Assembly (NCBI GenBank): GCA_030550275.1
Contig: JAUQPR010000011.1
Span: 21,526 to 85,525, forward strand
Length of the DNA stretch: 64,000 nt
From: Bacteroidota bacterium
Lineage (GTDB): Bacteria; Bacteroidota; Ignavibacteria; Kapaibacteriales; HRBIN21
Direction: 5' to 3'
The translations under genes were made by a program, and so were the position numbers. Below, piece by piece: positions 61,239 through 64,000 of this stretch. Below the pieces are notes generated by a model that ran no database searches, had not been told where the DNA came from, and worked only from the letters and a program-made list of their open reading frames with translations. Position 1 is the stretch's first letter; the number at the start of each line of letters is the position of its first letter.

Positions 61239-64000
61239 ATGCGGTTGGTTACCCTGGCAATCGTCGTGGCAGCAGTGTTGTTCGGGGTGGAAGCCGCTGC
61301 AGTGCAGGAGCAGCAGCTTCCCTACAGTGGGGTGGCGCTCACTCCGTCGGGAGCTCCGGTCGCCGATGGGCTTCACCAAATGGAGTTCCGGCTGTACACG
61401 GGCGCGACGGCATCGGAGCCGGTGTGGACGGAGCTGCAACTTGTCCAGACACGCTCTGGCGGTTACCAGGTTGTCCTGGGGCAGTCGCGTCCGCTGCCGC
61501 TGACGACGGGGCAACAGTACTGGCTGGAGGTGCTCTGCGATGGGGCATCTCTGGGTCGGATGCCGCTGGCATTGCTGCCATCGCAGGTGGAGACAAAGGT
61601 GGCGGCGCGCTCACTGCAGGAACTGCACCTGAACCCGGTGCAGTCTGCTGCACCCGATGGGTGGGTGCGGGCGGGCTTGCCCACGCTGGGAGGGGCAACT
61701 CCACCGCAGCCGCTCGTGGTGAATACGTGCGAGGAGTGCACTACCACCTTCTGGGCATTGACCGGGAATGCTGGGACGAATCCGAACAACAACTTCCTGG
61801 GGACCACCGATAACCAACCGCTCATCATCCGCACCAATAACGTCAACCGCGTGCGCATCACTACCGGAGGGCAGATCGAGGTGCTCAATAGTGCCCGCTC
61901 GGTCTCGCTGGGCGAAGGAGCCGGGATCAGCCAGAATTTGACCGCATTCCGCAACAATGTGTTCGTGGGCTTCCAAGCGGGGTCAGCAACGGAAACAGGT
62001 ATTCGGAATGTCGCCGTCGGTTCGGGAGCGCTCTCGCAGAACATCGATGGGAGCTCGAATACCGCATTGGGGTCGAACGCGATGAGCACCTTGACCACAG
62101 GCGACTACAACACCGCCATTGGCTACGGTGCGGAGGTAGGGGATGGGCTCACCAACGCGACGGCGATAGGAGCATTTGCGTTTGCCGGACAGAGCAACAC
62201 CGTTGTCATCGGTTCAATCCAAGGGGTCAACGGGGCAACAGCAACGGCGAACGTGGGAATCGGCACCACGACCCCGATGAATCGGCTGCACGTAGTGAGC
62301 ACAGCCGATCCGCTGCGCCTGGAGGGATTGCTGGTGAACTCGGCGTTGGATAATGTTCTGGTGGTGGATGCCAGTGGAGTGGTCAAGAAGCGCTCGTTGA
62401 GCGGCTTTGTGGGCTCAACCGCCTGGTTGTTGACGGGCAACACACTCAGCGGTGGGGAGGTACTGGGGTCGCTGAATCCACAGCCGTTGGTGCTGGTGAC
62501 CAACAACGTCGAGCGGATGCGCATTACGGCAGCGGGGGATGTGGGCATTGGGACGAGCACGCCGGGAGCACGGTTGGACGTGGTCAACCCCACCGGTGGC
62601 GGAGTGCTGCGTCTGCAGGCGGTAGTGGGGCAAACAGGAGCACTGCTGGAGTGGGTGGATGATTTGGGGAATACCCTGGGAGTCATCGACAATAGTGGGC
62701 TTGTGGGGATTGGGACGGCGGCGCCGGTGCAGAAGCTGCACGTGGAGGGCAATGGGGCGGTGTCGGCGGTGTTTGTGGAGGGCGGGGTTGGTGTTGGGAC
62801 GGTCAATCCGTTGGCGACGCTGCATGTGTACGATGAGGGAACATTGACGCCTGGGGCGACGCAGGTCATCATTCAGGCAGGGGCAAACCAGACAGGGGTG
62901 AACCTGCTGGAGTGGTGGGACAATGCGGGGACGGTGCTCGGGGGGATCGATGACGCGGGGAACCTGTTTGTGAACACGAACACGACGTTGGGGGATGCGG
63001 CAGGGGACGTGGTGGTGTTCAACGCGCGGGTGCAGTCGCACGTGGTGCCGTCGGCGGACAACACGTACGATTTGGGTGCGGCAGGGCAGCGCTGGAAGGA
63101 TGGGTGGTTTGGAGGGAATGTGAACGTTGGGGGGAATTTAGCGGTGACGGGGAATGCAACGGTGAGCGGGACGACGGTGGCGTTGCCCAACATTCCCAGT
63201 GGTTCGACGGCGACAGAGGTGCTGGTGTGGAACGCGGGGAATGTGGCGCGGCGCTCGGCGTCGGGGCTCATCAGCGGCTTTGCATGGATGCTGGGCGGGA
63301 ACACGCTTATGAGTGAGCAGACGCTGGGGACGTTGAGCGCACATGATTTGCCCATCATCACGGCGGGGACGGAGAAGGTGCGTATAACGCAGGCAGGGGA
63401 TGTGGGCATTGGGACGAGCACGCCGGCGGCGCGGCTGGACGTGGTCAACCCCACCGGTGGCGGAGTGCTGCGTCTGCAGGCGGTCTTAGGACAGATGGGA
63501 GCGTTGTTGGAGTGGGTAGACGAAACGGGCACGCCGTGGGGAGTCATCGACAATAGTGGGCTTGTGGGGATTGGGACGGCGACACCGGTGCAGAAGCTGC
63601 ACGTGGTGGGCAATGGGGCGGTGTCGGCGGTGTTTGTGGAGGGCGGGGTTGGCGTTGGGACGGTCAATCCGTTGGCGACGCTGCATGTGTACGATGAGGG
63701 GACGTTGACGCCTGGGGCGACGCAGGTCATCATTCAGGCAGGGGCAAACCAGACAGGGGTGAACCTGCTGGAGTGGTGGGACAATGCGGGGACGGTGCTC
63801 GGGGGGATCGATGACGCGGGGAACCTGTTTGTGAACACGAACACGACATTGGGGGATGCGGCAGGGGACGTGGTGACGGTGAATGCAGGGACGGTGGCGT
63901 TGCCCAACATTCCCAGTGGTTCGACGGCAACGGAGGTGCTGGTGTGGAACGCGGGGAATGTGGAGCACCGCTCGGCGTCGGGGCTCATCAGCGGCTTTGC
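61239..64000 (+). CDS. Repeat-built exported adhesin/fibre protein, 3' end beyond the window
   Basis: The frame opens at ATG 61239 and has no stop by base 64000, so at least 920 residues are encoded. A signal peptide (LVTLAIVVAAVLFGVEAAA) starts it. A YadA-like head follows near 250-330 (VAVGSGALSQN, NTALGSNAMS, NTAIGYGAEV). Repeated tail-fibre segments then recur with the motif VGIGT(S/T)TP...L(D/H)V. The C-terminus, which commonly carries an endosialidase-type chaperone or a sorting domain, is off the window. It is likely a secreted trimeric surface fibre. A strong DNA-level repeat makes it notable; see findings. Confidence 0.85.
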   Translation, partial: MRLVTLAIVVAAVLFGVEAAAVQEQQLPYSGVALTPSGAPVADGLHQMEFRLYTGATASEPVWTELQLVQTRSGGYQVVLGQSRPLPLTTGQQYWLEVLCDGASLGRMPLALLPSQVETKVAARSLQELHLNPVQSAAPDGWVRAGLPTLGGATPPQPLVVNTCEECTTTFWALTGNAGTNPNNNFLGTTDNQPLIIRTNNVNRVRITTGGQIEVLNSARSVSLGEGAGISQNLTAFRNNVFVGFQAGSATETGIRNVAVGSGALSQNIDGSSNTALGSNAMSTLTTGDYNTAIGYGAEVGDGLTNATAIGAFAFAGQSNTVVIGSIQGVNGATATANVGIGTTTPMNRLHVVSTADPLRLEGLLVNSALDNVLVVDASGVVKKRSLSGFVGSTAWLLTGNTLSGGEVLGSLNPQPLVLVTNNVERMRITAAGDVGIGTSTPGARLDVVNPTGGGVLRLQAVVGQTGALLEWVDDLGNTLGVIDNSGLVGIGTAAPVQKLHVEGNGAVSAVFVEGGVGVGTVNPLATLHVYDEGTLTPGATQVIIQAGANQTGVNLLEWWDNAGTVLGGIDDAGNLFVNTNTTLGDAAGDVVVFNARVQSHVVPSADNTYDLGAAGQRWKDGWFGGNVNVGGNLAVTGNATVSGTTVALPNIPSGSTATEVLVWNAGNVARRSASGLISGFAWMLGGNTLMSEQTLGTLSAHDLPIITAGTEKVRITQAGDVGIGTSTPAARLDVVNPTGGGVLRLQAVLGQMGALLEWVDETGTPWGVIDNSGLVGIGTATPVQKLHVVGNGAVSAVFVEGGVGVGTVNPLATLHVYDEGTLTPGATQVIIQAGANQTGVNLLEWWDNAGTVLGGIDDAGNLFVNTNTTLGDAAGDVVTVNAGTVALPNIPSGSTATEVLVWNAGNVEHRSASGLISGF
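62532..63392 (+). repeat. 861-bp direct repeat, first unit
   Basis: The unit GCGGGGGATGTGGGC... recurs at 63393 at an offset of exactly 861 bases (287 codons). The two copies are nearly identical over the aligned parts, for example at 62821/63682 and 63001/63862. Confidence 0.85.
63393..64000 (+). repeat. 861-bp direct repeat, second (shortened) unit, incomplete at window edge
   Basis: The second unit follows the first without a break. After 63875 it lacks 144 bases (48 codons) present at about 63015-63170 of the first unit, then resumes identical (offset 717). The reading frame is kept. Confidence 0.8.

Noticed and set aside
62123..63733. Minus-strand open frames of 250-290 residues rich in Pro, Thr and Ser
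   Set aside because: They are the antisense of the repeat region of the adhesin. Their own repeats only mirror the plus-strand repeats and they resemble no protein family.
62532..64000. CRISPR array
   Set aside because: The repeated units are long, contiguous and coding; no short repeats with spacers are seen.

Overview
The window is a GC-rich, densely coded piece of a bacterial chromosome that belongs by its signals to the Bacteroidota/Chlorobiota (FCB) side of the tree. Twelve clear copies of the Bacteroidetes-type -7 box TAnnTTTG lie just upstream of tRNAs and gene starts. Two large secreted proteins end in type IX secretion (T9SS) sorting-like domains. Several genes are typical of that group: DUF3098, two QueA paralogues, an LptE lipoprotein, a Bacteroidetes-style RNA polymerase omega, and YfhO. 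High GC together with these traits suggests a deep lineage such as Kapabacteria/OPB56 or another thermophilic Chlorobi relative. That placement is inference; no rRNA is present to settle it.

Layout. 1-8.6 kb: the C-terminal ACT region of an aspartokinase, an exporter-type ABC half-transporter, MltG, tRNA-Ser and tRNA-Lys, a DUF4139 protein, a small 4-TM protein, QueA copy 1 and UvrB. 8.6-12 kb: a minus-strand unit glyS - S41 protease - omega subunit. 12-22.7 kb: a small HEPN-like gene, DsbD, M32 carboxypeptidase, nitrilase (minus), aspartate-semialdehyde dehydrogenase, a T9SS surface protein, a probable outer-membrane protein, a DUF1573 protein and another exported protein. 22.7-25.3 kb: a methyltransferase and SppA (minus). 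25.4-26.6 kb: QueA copy 2. 26.6-43.5 kb: a long minus-strand run of 11 tightly spaced genes (aldehyde dehydrogenase, RidA, a 1561-residue Gly-rich T9SS protein, MBL hydrolase, LptE, GT2, FAH, NhaD, lipoprotein, a 1081-residue envelope protein, LD-carboxypeptidase). 43.6-47 kb: pgeF, DUF3098, tRNA-Lys(CTT) and feoAB. 47-53.8 kb: a ROK kinase, then an overlapping chain UPF0173 - cobalamin adenosyltransferase - NadA-like - YfhO - HAD - Def. 53.9-60.8 kb: TPR lipoprotein - DUF3467 - GH57 - HAD/UbiA fusion - DprE1-like - DprE2-like. 61.2-64 kb: the start of a very long repeat-built exported adhesin or fibre protein that runs off the window.

Themes. Much of the window serves the cell envelope: MltG, LD-carboxypeptidase, LptE, DsbD, SppA, GT2, surface proteins. 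Most genes abut or overlap by ATGA/TGATG, so operons are long. The most interesting items are the decaprenyl-phosphoryl-arabinose-type gene trio (HAD-UbiA, DprE1-like, DprE2-like) outside Actinobacteria, a NadA-like protein that keeps its three cluster cysteines but has lost several substrate-site motifs, and the adhesin whose 861-bp DNA repeat is nearly identical between copies and has suffered an in-frame 144-bp loss in the second copy.
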